31,558 nt of DNA from Zetaproteobacteria bacterium (GTDB taxonomy: Bacteria; Pseudomonadota; Alphaproteobacteria; Micavibrionales; Micavibrionaceae). Location: positions 1-31,558 of the forward strand of contig NVXI01000016.1 in NCBI GenBank assembly GCA_002747015.1, in the 5' to 3' direction. The notes below the pieces were generated by a model that was given only the letters and a program-made list of their open reading frames with translations, made no database searches and was not told the DNA's origin. Made by a program: the position numbers and the translations under genes. Positions 8,091-17,222 of the stretch are shown here, piece after piece; position 1 is the first letter of the stretch, and each line of letters starts with the position of its first letter.

Positions 8091-8872
8091 AAGTTATAGA
8101 TTCAAACGTAGCTCTTGTTGATTTTTTACACTTCGTTTCTACACAAAAAACATATCTTAGTAACTGGCAATTCTTCCACATTGATATTCAAGATCCAGAG
8201 GGAAGTGTGGACATTGATGAAGTAGAGCAATTTCTAGATTTTCATATCCCCAATGATAAAGCTTGGCTCTTAAAAATACATAGTAGCCAAGAATTACTCC
8301 TATTCACAAATAAAAATGATAGCCTAGCCTTAAGCAGATTTGAAAAAGCCGCTTATGAGAACTTTGAAGGCAACATATTACGTATTCAATTCAGAGGATT
8401 TGATGGCGATGGACTAGAAAAATTTTCAAGCATTATTGCGCCGCTTATTGCGATGGATGATGTTGTCTCTCAGGTTGCCTACAAACGCATGAGACGGCTA
8501 GGAAACACTATCCTTGTTTTAGATGATGACCCGATGATCATTATGCAAATGGAAAAGATAATATCCGGATATGGTCATATCATTACATTGATGGAGGTCG
8601 ATAATTTCTTCGAAAGCTATAAAGAATATGCTCCTGATCTTTTATTTCTGGATATCCACCTAAAATCAGCAAAAGGCAATGAGATTTTAAAAGAATTAAA
8701 AACAAAGGTAGACCCCTATGCACATGTCGTCATGATCAGCAGTGATACGCAAAAAGAAACAATTCTAGATATAAAAAATGGCGGAGCAAATGGTTTTGTT
8801 GTTAAGCCACTCAGCAGAGAAAAGCTTTTCCAGCAAATAATGAAATCTCCCACCATTACAAGAAAAGCATAA
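8087..8872 (+). CDS. Response-regulator receiver protein with unrecognised N-terminal domain, no output domain
   Basis: 261 residues. The C-terminal half (about 140-255) is a standard CheY-like receiver: acidic pocket at D146-D148, phospho-acceptor D189 in LFLDIHL, the Ser/Thr switch in MISSD (about 217-220) and the conserved K240 in VVKP. The first 135 or so residues match no domain I recognise; they mix acidic and hydrophobic stretches and have no membrane helix. There is no DNA-binding or enzymatic output domain after the receiver, so signalling may go by protein contact, or the N-terminal part may be the output. No histidine kinase is nearby, so it would be an orphan. Start at 8087 rests on the ATGA overlap with the leader ORF and on the absence of an alternative in-frame start with a binding site. 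It converges with the RTX gene; only 16 bases separate the stop codons. Confidence 0.85.
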   Translation: MKVIDSNVALVDFLHFVSTQKTYLSNWQFFHIDIQDPEGSVDIDEVEQFLDFHIPNDKAWLLKIHSSQELLLFTNKNDSLALSRFEKAAYENFEGNILRIQFRGFDGDGLEKFSSIIAPLIAMDDVVSQVAYKRMRRLGNTILVLDDDPMIIMQMEKIISGYGHIITLMEVDNFFESYKEYAPDLLFLDIHLKSAKGNEILKELKTKVDPYAHVVMISSDTQKETILDIKNGGANGFVVKPLSREKLFQQIMKSPTITRKA

Positions 8873-8888
8873 TTTAATACAAGCAATC

Positions 8889-11297
8889 TTAGACCGTAAT
8901 CAAATTGCCCGATACTTCAAGAGCAGCCTCATCCGTTAGACCAGTCACGCCGATTATTTTAGCAATTTGCACGAAATTATCTGCACCGCCATCATAATCA
9001 ATCGAAAAGATAGAATCTGAACCACTATTCGTGATTTGTACAAAGTCACTAATCGCATCTGTTAGAGGATCGTAACCGGATAAGACATCGGAAATATCCA
9101 AGACATCACCATCAGCGATAGAAAAACTATACACCTTATCACTGCCATCAAACGCCGTAGGACCTTCAAATACGTAAGTATCCGCCCCCGTACCGCCATC
9201 AAGAACATCATTCCCCGATCCGCCATAAAGCATATCATTACCTGCGCCTGCATAAAGAGCATCGCTTCCTGAACCGCCATAAAGATGATCATCATCATCG
9301 CCACCAAGAAGCGTATCTGCACCGGCATCACCATAGAGCCAATCATCACCACCACGAGCACTCAAAAAATCATGTCCTTCACCACCACGAAGATAATTTT
9401 CACCACTATTGCCGGAAAGGGTATCACTGTAATCTGAGCCTTGTATGTGCTCTATATTCAAGAGAACATCACCTTCTGCATCGCCGCCAATTTGAGTCGC
9501 ACTGTTTAAATCAACTCTAACCGCAGAACCAGAGCGCGTATACATTGCATAATCCCCGTCCGCGCCACCATCAAGAGTATCCGCGCCTGCACCGCCTTCA
9601 AGGTAATCATCACCAGCTAAGCCTTGAAGATAATTCACCCCAGCATCGCCATAAAGATAATCGGAAAATCCTGTACCTGTGAGGTTTTCAATGGATATAT
9701 AGCTATCACCAATGGCATCGCCAGCCGTTCCCAGATTCGCTTGTAAATCAGCTTGAATAGATGAAACTGATGCACTGTAATCAACAGTATCCGTACCGAA
9801 TCCGCCATCGAATATTTCAACCGCACTCGTGCCGATAAACGTGTCATTACCATTTGTACCAGTATAAGATAGCGGCGTTTCAAAAGATTGCAGCGTTGCA
9901 AGATCCATCGCAGCAAACCCGTCAAACTGGAATTCTTCGAATAGCGTAATGTCATTAAAGGTGATCTCATCGCTCGTGTTTCCGACAAAACTCAGAATAT
10001 TACCGGAAATCACAACATCACTCGGCGCATAAACAGAATCAAACACAACCGTGTCATAGCCGGAACCCTTCTCATCGAAACGATCATGTCCTACACTATA
10101 GATATATGTATCATCATCATGACCACCAATTAAGCGATCATTACCTAAGCCGCCCTCCATAATATCATTGCCATAGAAGCCCTCAAGATAATTACCACCT
10201 GCATCACCGGTTAAAATATCATCGTAGTATGAACCATAGAGAAATTCGATATTCAGCAACACATCACCCTGCGCGTCGCCACCGATTTGAACGGCACGGG
10301 TCAAATCAACATCAACACCAGAACTTGAGCGTTCATAACGCGCGTAATCACCCCAGCCAACGCCACCGTCCAGAATATCCGCACCTGCGCCTCCATGAAG
10401 GAAATCATTACCACCTAAGCCCTGAATATAATTATCACCAGCATCGCCATAAAGGTAATCGCGCGCACTAAGGTTCGTTCCGATGAGGTTTTCAATCGAT
10501 ATATAGGTATCGCCATTGGCATCACCATCTGTGCCACCTGTGGACAAAGTTACGATCACACGCGCCGTCGATCCACTATAATCAACCGTATCCGTACCGC
10601 CACCACCATCAAATACCTGAACGGCACCCGTACCGATAAATACATCGTCCGTTCCATAGGGTGTAAAGATACCAGCCTCAAGAACACCATCAACAAACTC
10701 AATACTCTCGACATTCTCAACCGTATCCGTGCCATCTGTGCCGAAAGTATCTTCGATCGTGAGTACACCGCTATTATCCGTAATAACATAATTACTAAAT
10801 GCGCCAGCATAAACAGCCACATCTATCCCGTCGCCACCATTAATTGTGTCATTCCCCTGACCACCTGTGAGCCTGTCGTTATCATCACCGCCATCGATAT
10901 CATCATTGCCCGGCCCTCCATGAAGAATATCATTTCCCAAACCACCGCCAATAACATCATTACCAGCATTAGACCAAACAATATCATCACCGTCAGACAC
11001 TTGAATAATCAAATCACCCAATATGTGCGTTGAACTCGCCAGCAACAAAATATCATTCCCTGGCGCCATATAAAATTGCTCGAAACCTTCGAGTAACAAG
11101 TCGCCTATACTATCTTCCAAAGAAAAGAATTGATCGTGCGTTGAACCCAGCAACGCATCATCAGATCCCGCTCCGCCATTCACATATTGATCGTTAATAT
11201 AATAATCCCCGTTGATCGCTAGCAATTCACCAGTATATGGATTAATGAAATTAGCTGAAATTTGAGTCAGCGTACCCAGTACAAAAGTTACAGTCAT
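8889..11297 (-). CDS. RTX (hemolysin-type Ca2+-binding repeat) type I secretion substrate
   Basis: 802 residues, strongly acidic and glycine-rich, nearly devoid of Cys. Nonapeptide repeats of the GGxGNDxLx kind occur in blocks at about 110-160, 282-312, 361-392, 545-580 and 624-705; these bind Ca2+ and fold into a beta-roll outside the cell. The end (about 700-802: GADTYVFEG, then DVLDISDVL, then SGNLITV) fits the C-terminal target domain of type I secretion substrates. There is no N-terminal signal peptide, as expected for this route. A segment at about 215-392 is repeated at about 481-655 (FIGTGAVQVFDGG against FIGTSAVEIFDGG; DVLLNIEFLYGS against DVLLNIEHIQGS), so the protein arose by internal duplication. 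AGGGGG just upstream supports the ATG at 11297. There is no enzymatic domain; an adhesin or matrix role is inferred from the adjoining polysaccharide locus. The secretion ATPase and membrane fusion protein are not in the window. Confidence 0.92.
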   Translation of the reverse strand: MTVTFVLGTLTQISANFINPYTGELLAINGDYYINDQYVNGGAGSDDALLGSTHDQFFSLEDSIGDLLLEGFEQFYMAPGNDILLLASSTHILGDLIIQVSDGDDIVWSNAGNDVIGGGLGNDILHGGPGNDDIDGGDDNDRLTGGQGNDTINGGDGIDVAVYAGAFSNYVITDNSGVLTIEDTFGTDGTDTVENVESIEFVDGVLEAGIFTPYGTDDVFIGTGAVQVFDGGGGTDTVDYSGSTARVIVTLSTGGTDGDANGDTYISIENLIGTNLSARDYLYGDAGDNYIQGLGGNDFLHGGAGADILDGGVGWGDYARYERSSSGVDVDLTRAVQIGGDAQGDVLLNIEFLYGSYYDDILTGDAGGNYLEGFYGNDIMEGGLGNDRLIGGHDDDTYIYSVGHDRFDEKGSGYDTVVFDSVYAPSDVVISGNILSFVGNTSDEITFNDITLFEEFQFDGFAAMDLATLQSFETPLSYTGTNGNDTFIGTSAVEIFDGGFGTDTVDYSASVSSIQADLQANLGTAGDAIGDSYISIENLTGTGFSDYLYGDAGVNYLQGLAGDDYLEGGAGADTLDGGADGDYAMYTRSGSAVRVDLNSATQIGGDAEGDVLLNIEHIQGSDYSDTLSGNSGENYLRGGEGHDFLSARGGDDWLYGDAGADTLLGGDDDDHLYGGSGSDALYAGAGNDMLYGGSGNDVLDGGTGADTYVFEGPTAFDGSDKVYSFSIADGDVLDISDVLSGYDPLTDAISDFVQITNSGSDSIFSIDYDGGADNFVQIAKIIGVTGLTDEAALEVSGNLITV

Positions 11298-11351
11298 GTT
11301 TCCCCCTATGACACATTCTACTCAATGAACACACCTCATCAAGTAATATGT

Positions 11352-11408
11352 AAACAACAATAGAATAAATTTTAGATTAATCCAAGAAAAACATAACTAT
11401 TGTTGTTT
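11352..11408. repeat. Perfect 12-bp inverted repeat between the RTX and co-polymerase genes
   Basis: AAACAACAATAG at 11352-11363 and its exact reverse complement at 11397-11408, separated by 33 AT-rich bases. It lies after the co-polymerase stop codon and before the RTX start. Neither side has the long T-run of a standard terminator, so an operator or an RNA hairpin in the RTX leader is as likely. Confidence 0.75.
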
Positions 11409-11456
11409 GGCAATGCCTTACAATTAAATTATGCAAAACATAACCAGGCTCTATTT

Positions 11457-13535
11457 TCAAATTGTTGTATATTCTGGATATATATGATGATCGTAATTTC
11501 GAACCATCTTCTTCATATCAGCCTGCCCCAAAATAACGCCCAGAACCTTACTTTTTGAAATGTCACTTTGCTTCAAGTAAAAATTCAAACTGTTGGGTTT
11601 TGATTTCCCCCACTCCAACACAAGCAAGAAATGATCTATGAACGTCGATAGACCAGAGGCATCGGATGTTGCAGATAAAGGGGGTAAGTCTATAATAATG
11701 TAATCAAACGTATCTTTACACGATTCCAATAAAGCCTTCATATCATCCAGTTCAACCGAATTAGCCGCACCGTTACTATTCTTATCGGCCGGCAATACAT
11801 ATAAATTTGTTTTAGAATCATGAAGCAATACATCTTTATCCAGTGTCTTCTCAGACAAAGCATAGCTCAGACCCTTTCCGAGCGTAAAATTACGACTTGA
11901 GAGAACTGGATTACGTAAGTCAGCATCAATCAATAGACATTTCTTTTGTGATTGCGCCATAAACAACGCAAGATTACTTGCTGTAACCGACTTCCCTGCG
12001 TTTGGCACATCCGAGATGACACCCACAATCTTACATTCATCCGAATTAGACTTCTTATCCAGTGTTGTTTTGATATTACGACAAGATTCCGCCTGAAGGG
12101 ATAGTGGAGATGAAACACTATAAGAATACTCGGCATCAGAAAATAACGATAAATTTGCAGCTTTTCGTGCAGCAGAAACTTTAGGAAAGAATCCAAGGAA
12201 GAAAAGCCCCGCAGCACTTTCAACCTGCCCTGCTCTTTTAAAACTTTTATCAAAGTTATCTGCCAATAACGCAAGAAACACACCAAAACCACAGCCTAAT
12301 ATCAAAGCCATTCCAACAATAAGAACAGATTTAGGGTGACTTTTACCTAAAGGCGCTACTGCCTCAGAAATTACTCTTACCTCAGAAACTGGGAAGGATT
12401 CTTGCTGATTGACCTTCTGAAATTTCACAAGATAGTCATTGTGCAAATTTGTATAGACCTCGGCCTCTTTCTCTAAAGCGCGTAATTCAAAAACCTGACC
12501 ATCATTTTTAACTTTCAAATCAATCAGCTTGCCCAAGCTCTGCTCAAGCGATGCTTCTCTTGCAACAGCAACCTCGTACCTATTTTTGTGGCTTTGCGCT
12601 ATACGTTTCATTTCCGAGAAAATAATATCACGCGCTTCTTCCAGCTCCTTTTTCAAACCTTTTACAGCCTCATGCTCAGCACCAAGTGTTCGCACCAACT
12701 TCAACAGTCTTTGTTGATCACTTATATATTGCTGCCTGATGTTATTAATTACATCATTCTCAAACGCCTCCGCCACAGCAGCCGATATATCATTCTTACC
12801 AATAATTTTTTCACTATGCATATACTTCACATACGCACTGGCGGTTGCGGCCTTCGCATCACCCAGCTTAGAATTAATATTCGAAAGCTGTTGCTCTGTA
12901 ACGGAACGCCCTTCTGCATTAATCAAATTATTTTTAACACGAAACTTCTGTACTTCGGCACTCGCTTTAATGCTCTGCTGCCTTAGCTGTTCAATTTTAC
13001 TCTTTAGCCATCCTGATGTTTTCTCTGCAGACTCGGAAAAAGAATTGATCTGCTCATACATATATGCACGCGCAAAGGCGTTCGCACGATCGGCCGCCAT
13101 TTGAGGGTCCGGCGCTGTATACCTAATATTAAGGACATAGCTCTCGCCCTCTCTATAAACACGGAGGTTTCTACGTATCCGCGCAAGAGCATTCTCTTTT
13201 CTTACAAAATCATCCGTCATCTCCGCCTTCTCTTTTGCAGAATACAGAAATTCAAACGCTTTTTCTGCGACGCGCCGAGATTTTATAATCTCGACCTGAC
13301 TTACAATAGCGGCCTTGTCAAATCCTCTCTGCGCTTTGGACGACAAATCTGACACAGTCTGTGCCTGCACTGGGTCCAGCAGAATAGACGTCATCGCCGT
13401 GTATTGAGGCGTCGCCAAAGATACATATAAAATTGCCGCACTTAAAAAAATGGCCACGCTGATTACGATAAAACGCTGCCCTCTTTTGAGAGCAGAAAAA
13501 ATACGCTGTAAACTTAAAATATCATCGTTATCCAT
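11457..13535 (-). CDS. Polysaccharide co-polymerase with BY-kinase domain (Wzc/ExoP type)
   Basis: 692 residues. Membrane helices at about 22-40 and 403-425 flank a long periplasmic, coiled-coil-rich part (chain-length-determinant Wzz domain, about 10-400). The cytoplasmic kinase domain follows: Walker A PNAGKS (511-516), Walker A' LLIDADLRNP (534-543) and Walker B DYIIIDLPP (611-619). This class autophosphorylates on a C-terminal tyrosine cluster and sets polymer length together with the Wza export channel. The tail here is short, with only three tyrosines (about 681, 686 and 689). The Walker A lacks the usual PGEGK wording (PNAGK) but keeps Lys and Ser. It lies 50 bases downstream of the Wza-like gene, same strand, probably cotranscribed. 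No Wzb-type phosphatase is nearby. The ATG at 13535 has only a weak binding site. Confidence 0.93.
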   Translation of the reverse strand: MDNDDILSLQRIFSALKRGQRFIVISVAIFLSAAILYVSLATPQYTAMTSILLDPVQAQTVSDLSSKAQRGFDKAAIVSQVEIIKSRRVAEKAFEFLYSAKEKAEMTDDFVRKENALARIRRNLRVYREGESYVLNIRYTAPDPQMAADRANAFARAYMYEQINSFSESAEKTSGWLKSKIEQLRQQSIKASAEVQKFRVKNNLINAEGRSVTEQQLSNINSKLGDAKAATASAYVKYMHSEKIIGKNDISAAVAEAFENDVINNIRQQYISDQQRLLKLVRTLGAEHEAVKGLKKELEEARDIIFSEMKRIAQSHKNRYEVAVAREASLEQSLGKLIDLKVKNDGQVFELRALEKEAEVYTNLHNDYLVKFQKVNQQESFPVSEVRVISEAVAPLGKSHPKSVLIVGMALILGCGFGVFLALLADNFDKSFKRAGQVESAAGLFFLGFFPKVSAARKAANLSLFSDAEYSYSVSSPLSLQAESCRNIKTTLDKKSNSDECKIVGVISDVPNAGKSVTASNLALFMAQSQKKCLLIDADLRNPVLSSRNFTLGKGLSYALSEKTLDKDVLLHDSKTNLYVLPADKNSNGAANSVELDDMKALLESCKDTFDYIIIDLPPLSATSDASGLSTFIDHFLLVLEWGKSKPNSLNFYLKQSDISKSKVLGVILGQADMKKMVRNYDHHIYPEYTTI

Positions 13536-13585
13536 TACTATTCTCTTATTTATTCATCTGATTAAAAGCATAATGTTTTCTACTA

Positions 13586-14782
13586 CTAATAAGCATTTTT
13601 AGTCGCTTTTACATTTGTCGCTGTCGATGCTGTACTGTTCAAGATATTAAGAAACTTAAGGAATTCAACAGATTTAGCATTCGCAATATATATGACGTCA
13701 TCATCACGCATAGGAAATTTTTGGGCCAAAAAGAAACCATTAGGATCGCGCAGATTAAGCTTATAGATAACAGGAACAGTATCCCCCTTGATAAGCGATA
13801 GCTTACTGTTATCAGGGCTATCAGTGGCAAGAGCATTTAGATACTTGGCCTCTTCATGCCTGTATATATATATTTCCGCAGGATCAGCTTGCGTATCTCT
13901 TAGCCCGTTCGCAAGTCCCAACGCCTCGGAAAGAAACAAAGCTCTTTTGCCGAAACTAATACTACCCTGAGATTGCGCAGCACCATACACTGTAAATTTT
14001 TTAGGCTGCCTATATAGGTAAACTGTATCCTTTGAATTCACATAAATATTCTTTGTCGGATCAAGAACCAAACGATCAAAAGGAACCGTATATTCATTAT
14101 CCCCACGTTGCAAAGAAACCCATGTTTCATAACCAGGAGAACTAGGCCCCCCTGCACTTGCGATAGCATCCAGTATTTTATCACCGCCAAAGCTTAAAGA
14201 AAACCGTGTTGCCTCTTCAACCGCGCCAATAACACTAACTTCCGAACCACTACGATCACTGAATGATACAACGACTTGAGGCTCAATCGCTCGATCAGCC
14301 AAGCTGTTGGCTATCGTCTTTCCAATATCAACCGTTGAGCGACCGACAGCCCTCACCAAACCCACATATGGAACCGTTATATAGCCGCCTCTTTCAACTG
14401 TTTGAGGCGGAAGAGAAATAAAGTTCCCTGGCCGTACACTCGCCTCTTTCGGAATAAAGAGACCTCCAGATTGCGATTCATATATCGTGACCTGAATTGT
14501 ATCCCCGACACTGACCTTAACCACCTCAGGAGGGGTCTTCGCAGGCCAGTTAACATCACCACCGACAGAATACGGACGTTCAGAAATCTGCGTCAAAACC
14601 GATGTGCTTAACTCAACAATCGCATAACTAAACTCATTTGCGGCATTCGCTTTACCCTTAATACTAACACTCGCACCAGTGCCAACGCCGCGCTGGCCGG
14701 GGCCAGATGCAGGCAAAACGCCACATCCCACGAGCAGGACAGGCAAACATATTGTTAATGCTATATGCTTTAGAGACAACAA
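13586..14782 (-). CDS. Outer-membrane polysaccharide export lipoprotein (Wza-like)
   Basis: From the TTG at 14782 it has 398 residues and begins with a textbook lipoprotein signal: about 19 residues, hydrophobic core, lipobox LVGC with the Cys at position 20. A GAAGG site lies 9 bases before this TTG. The ATG at 14857 used by simple gene calling would add 25 residues, give two hydrophobic stretches before the lipobox and has no binding site, so I prefer the TTG. The mature part shows a polysaccharide biosynthesis/export domain (VSVGDTIQVTIYE, about 90-100) and SLBB-like segments (VSVIGAVEEATRF, then KFTVYGAAQSQGSI). It forms the outer-membrane channel for the polymer together with the co-polymerase encoded next. 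It is longer than many alphaproteobacterial export proteins and close to E. coli Wza. Confidence 0.88.
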   Translation of the reverse strand: MLSLKHIALTICLPVLLVGCGVLPASGPGQRGVGTGASVSIKGKANAANEFSYAIVELSTSVLTQISERPYSVGGDVNWPAKTPPEVVKVSVGDTIQVTIYESQSGGLFIPKEASVRPGNFISLPPQTVERGGYITVPYVGLVRAVGRSTVDIGKTIANSLADRAIEPQVVVSFSDRSGSEVSVIGAVEEATRFSLSFGGDKILDAIASAGGPSSPGYETWVSLQRGDNEYTVPFDRLVLDPTKNIYVNSKDTVYLYRQPKKFTVYGAAQSQGSISFGKRALFLSEALGLANGLRDTQADPAEIYIYRHEEAKYLNALATDSPDNSKLSLIKGDTVPVIYKLNLRDPNGFFLAQKFPMRDDDVIYIANAKSVEFLKFLNILNSTASTATNVKATKNAY

Positions 14783-14899
14783 ATCTCTTAACCTTCGAAA
14801 AATAAGATGCAAGTTAAATATAAATACTACAGAGAAAAACCATAAGACGTATGGCATGTAATTAACGTTATTTTAACCTAATTCCAATTATTCGCAAGG

Positions 14900-15877
14900 T
14901 TATTCACAAAAATATAAATCAGCAGAAATTGGGTAATGATCTGAACCCGCAGACGGTTTCCTAAAATAGGATACATGATGAAAAGATTGGTCATAAAAAA
15001 TATGATCTATCGGAGTGGAAAAGATAGATGGCAACCATGTTGGCCATGTACCGAAATAACTAAAAGCAACATCGTTATTACGCAATCCAACGCGTGCCTT
15101 AAACGCTTTCATTGCAGGGTGCCAAGGGACATTATTAAAATCTCCAGCAACAATAACATGCTGATTATCTTTCATGATTTCCCTTACAACGGCGGCTAAA
15201 CCATCAAGATGCGCATTCCTCGCCTCTACACGGTTTAGCGTCCTGGGTGATATTGCGTGAAGCGTAATAATATTAACAATTCGCCCGTCCACCTCAATTT
15301 CAACCCGCAAGACAGCACCACGCCCCCCCCTTACCTTTCGCGCATGCACATCAAGAACAGGATACTTAGAGTAAATCGTCCAACGCGCATGATGGCCCTT
15401 CTCAATCGCAGGATAATAAAAGGGATATGTTGATACTAAGCGATCATGCGCATACTTCATGAAACCTGGTTGAGCCTCCTGCAAAACGATTACATCAACA
15501 GCAGATGTCTTTAGAGCCTGATAAATATGCTCGTAATTTTTATTCTTATAATAGACATTAAAACTCAGAATCTTAAATGGCTTCTGCTGCTCATCATAAA
15601 TACAAGTGGAAGGTGCCTCATTAAACGAATAGACACTGACAACAGGCCATATATTAACAATAACGAGTAATATTTGGATCATCCCAAGCCAATAAGCACG
15701 CGCCATAATAAATATGACCACAAAGCATAAGAAAGCAATACTCACCGCCACCCGGAATGAAATCAATATTTCCGAGACAATAATTGGATAATTTACAAAT
15801 GACAACAACACAAGAGTTGCGCTAAACAGAGTCAGCACGAAAAAAAAAACATTGAGCCTATTGTTATTTTTAGTCAT
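14900..15877 (-). CDS. Membrane-anchored endonuclease/exonuclease/phosphatase-family protein
   Basis: 325 residues. Three hydrophobic segments (about 8-28, 32-58 and 63-84) are followed by an EEP-fold domain (about 100-325) with its usual residues: N107 in SFNVYY, E134 in VLQEAQ, H207 in TLHA, D246 and N248 in VAGDFNN, D291 in PIDHIF, and the closing SDH (312-314). This fold hydrolyses phosphodiester or phosphomonoester bonds using Mg2+; with this topology the catalytic domain would face the periplasm. The substrate cannot be told from sequence. Nucleic acid is possible, but the position beside a lipid-linked polysaccharide locus makes a lipid or glycan phosphate worth considering. It is immediately upstream of the Wza-like gene on the same strand and diverges from the Wzy-like gene. 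Start chosen as the ATG at 15877; the binding site is weak. Confidence 0.85.
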   Translation of the reverse strand: MTKNNNRLNVFFFVLTLFSATLVLLSFVNYPIIVSEILISFRVAVSIAFLCFVVIFIMARAYWLGMIQILLVIVNIWPVVSVYSFNEAPSTCIYDEQQKPFKILSFNVYYKNKNYEHIYQALKTSAVDVIVLQEAQPGFMKYAHDRLVSTYPFYYPAIEKGHHARWTIYSKYPVLDVHARKVRGGRGAVLRVEIEVDGRIVNIITLHAISPRTLNRVEARNAHLDGLAAVVREIMKDNQHVIVAGDFNNVPWHPAMKAFKARVGLRNNDVAFSYFGTWPTWLPSIFSTPIDHIFYDQSFHHVSYFRKPSAGSDHYPISADLYFCE

Positions 15878-16001
15878 AGTTTAAAAGTCTTTATAAAGGG
15901 CAGATCGTAACGCCTAGCCCCTTGTATCAATATGTATTAGAAAAACATACCATTATTCTGACTTTACAGGAATATGATGGCTTTCACAGATAGAAAAATA
16001 A

Positions 16002-17222
16002 ATGCTTTTCCAAATCCAACGTTCCCTATCAGACTTCTTTGAAAGAAATCTATTTGAACGCATTATCATTTATCTGTTCTTATCTGCATTTATCTCCAAA
16101 TTCGTCTTTGAGCTGGTTCTTGGGCAATGGAGTTTTGTCCAATCACAAAACAAACAGTGGCTATTCTACGGCTTTCTTGCCCTAGATTACATCATATCCT
16201 TTAAAAAAATCATGAATATGAGAGTCACAATAAACCCCTTATCTCTTTTCGCGTTACTCTTTTTTATCATGATTGCCCACGGCCTCTTTATTGGTATCAC
16301 AAGCCACAATACCCCCTTCAAAATTCTTGACGATACAATCCCCCTACTGATGATTGCCCTCAATATACTTCGGATGCAGTCTTATGCCGAAATGAAAAAC
16401 CCTATAGATTTTAGGTTCATCCTCAACACAACAACATGGTTGGCATTTATAGCTTGCTTATTCGGCCTGCTAGGCCAAACCCTTGGAAAACCTACCAGAG
16501 CAGGTATTATAGAAAACTCTATATATCTTCCAATAGTTTTTGCCGCCCTTTTCACTCTGAAACCTTTTCCTAAAAAAGTGGGAATCATGTTTGTAATCAT
16601 GGTTATTCTTTCCATGTCGGCGTTGAACAGAACATCAATGCTGTTTTTCGTTCTAATGATCAGCACCTATTCATTATTGCAAATTATAAAATCCCCATCA
16701 AAAGGGCTTCTTACCATGATTGCAGTCATCATTTCATGCTCTATGTTTTGGATAATGTTACCTAAAGGCTCCAGCACATATAATAGAATTGTAGGCATAG
16801 CAGCGATAGATTTAAGCGCCCGCACAGGATCAGTCGGGGAGAGACAAGCAGAACAAGATGCCGTCGCAGCAAAATTAGAACTCGGCGGGACAACACGCCA
16901 ATGGACAGGACTAGGGTTTGGTGGAACATATGAGGTTCAATTCACACATAAATACCTAAAAAACTATGGTCATGCTCATTATGCATGGGTGTGGTTTAAT
17001 TTGAGATTTGGTTATATCGGCTACATATACTTAAGCATCCTAACCTCCATACTTCTGTATAACGGCACCAGAGGCCTATTACTTAAGACGGAGACAAGTA
17101 TTTTTATATCACTACTCTGCCTATCTGGATTAATTTACTTAATGACCTATGTAAATGCCCTATTCCTAGCATCCGGCATCCAATTTTTATACATAAACAA
17201 CCGATACAAATCCAAAACCTAA
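16002..17222 (+). CDS. Wzy-like O-antigen/capsule polymerase (or O-antigen ligase family)
   Basis: 406 residues, almost entirely hydrophobic with about ten to twelve membrane segments and one larger hydrophilic loop at about 265-325 (around SVGERQAEQDAVAAKLE and GLGFGGTYEV). This layout is typical of Wzy polymerases and WaaL ligases, which share one fold and have poor sequence conservation. In a locus that also holds Wzx, a co-polymerase and a Wza-like protein, a repeat-unit polymerase is the most economical reading. It is the only plus-strand gene of the polysaccharide locus. The ATG at 16002 lacks a good Shine-Dalgarno, but a short out-of-frame ORF beginning at 15974 or 15977 with AGGAA upstream overlaps it, so translation could be coupled. 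Confidence 0.8.
   Translation: MLFQIQRSLSDFFERNLFERIIIYLFLSAFISKFVFELVLGQWSFVQSQNKQWLFYGFLALDYIISFKKIMNMRVTINPLSLFALLFFIMIAHGLFIGITSHNTPFKILDDTIPLLMIALNILRMQSYAEMKNPIDFRFILNTTTWLAFIACLFGLLGQTLGKPTRAGIIENSIYLPIVFAALFTLKPFPKKVGIMFVIMVILSMSALNRTSMLFFVLMISTYSLLQIIKSPSKGLLTMIAVIISCSMFWIMLPKGSSTYNRIVGIAAIDLSARTGSVGERQAEQDAVAAKLELGGTTRQWTGLGFGGTYEVQFTHKYLKNYGHAHYAWVWFNLRFGYIGYIYLSILTSILLYNGTRGLLLKTETSIFISLLCLSGLIYLMTYVNALFLASGIQFLYINNRYKSKT

Noticed and set aside
10229..10471. His-rich plus-strand frame opposite the RTX gene
   Set aside because: It mirrors the Asp/Gly codons of the RTX repeats on the other strand and has no ribosome site.
8889..11297. Many short, regularly spaced DNA repeats that could suggest a CRISPR array
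   Set aside because: They lie in one long open frame and encode GGxGNDxL nonapeptides; there are no unique spacers of constant length.
12588..13104. Overlapping plus-strand frames of 120-130 codons opposite the co-polymerase gene
   Set aside because: They are antisense to a well-supported kinase/co-polymerase and have no recognisable content.
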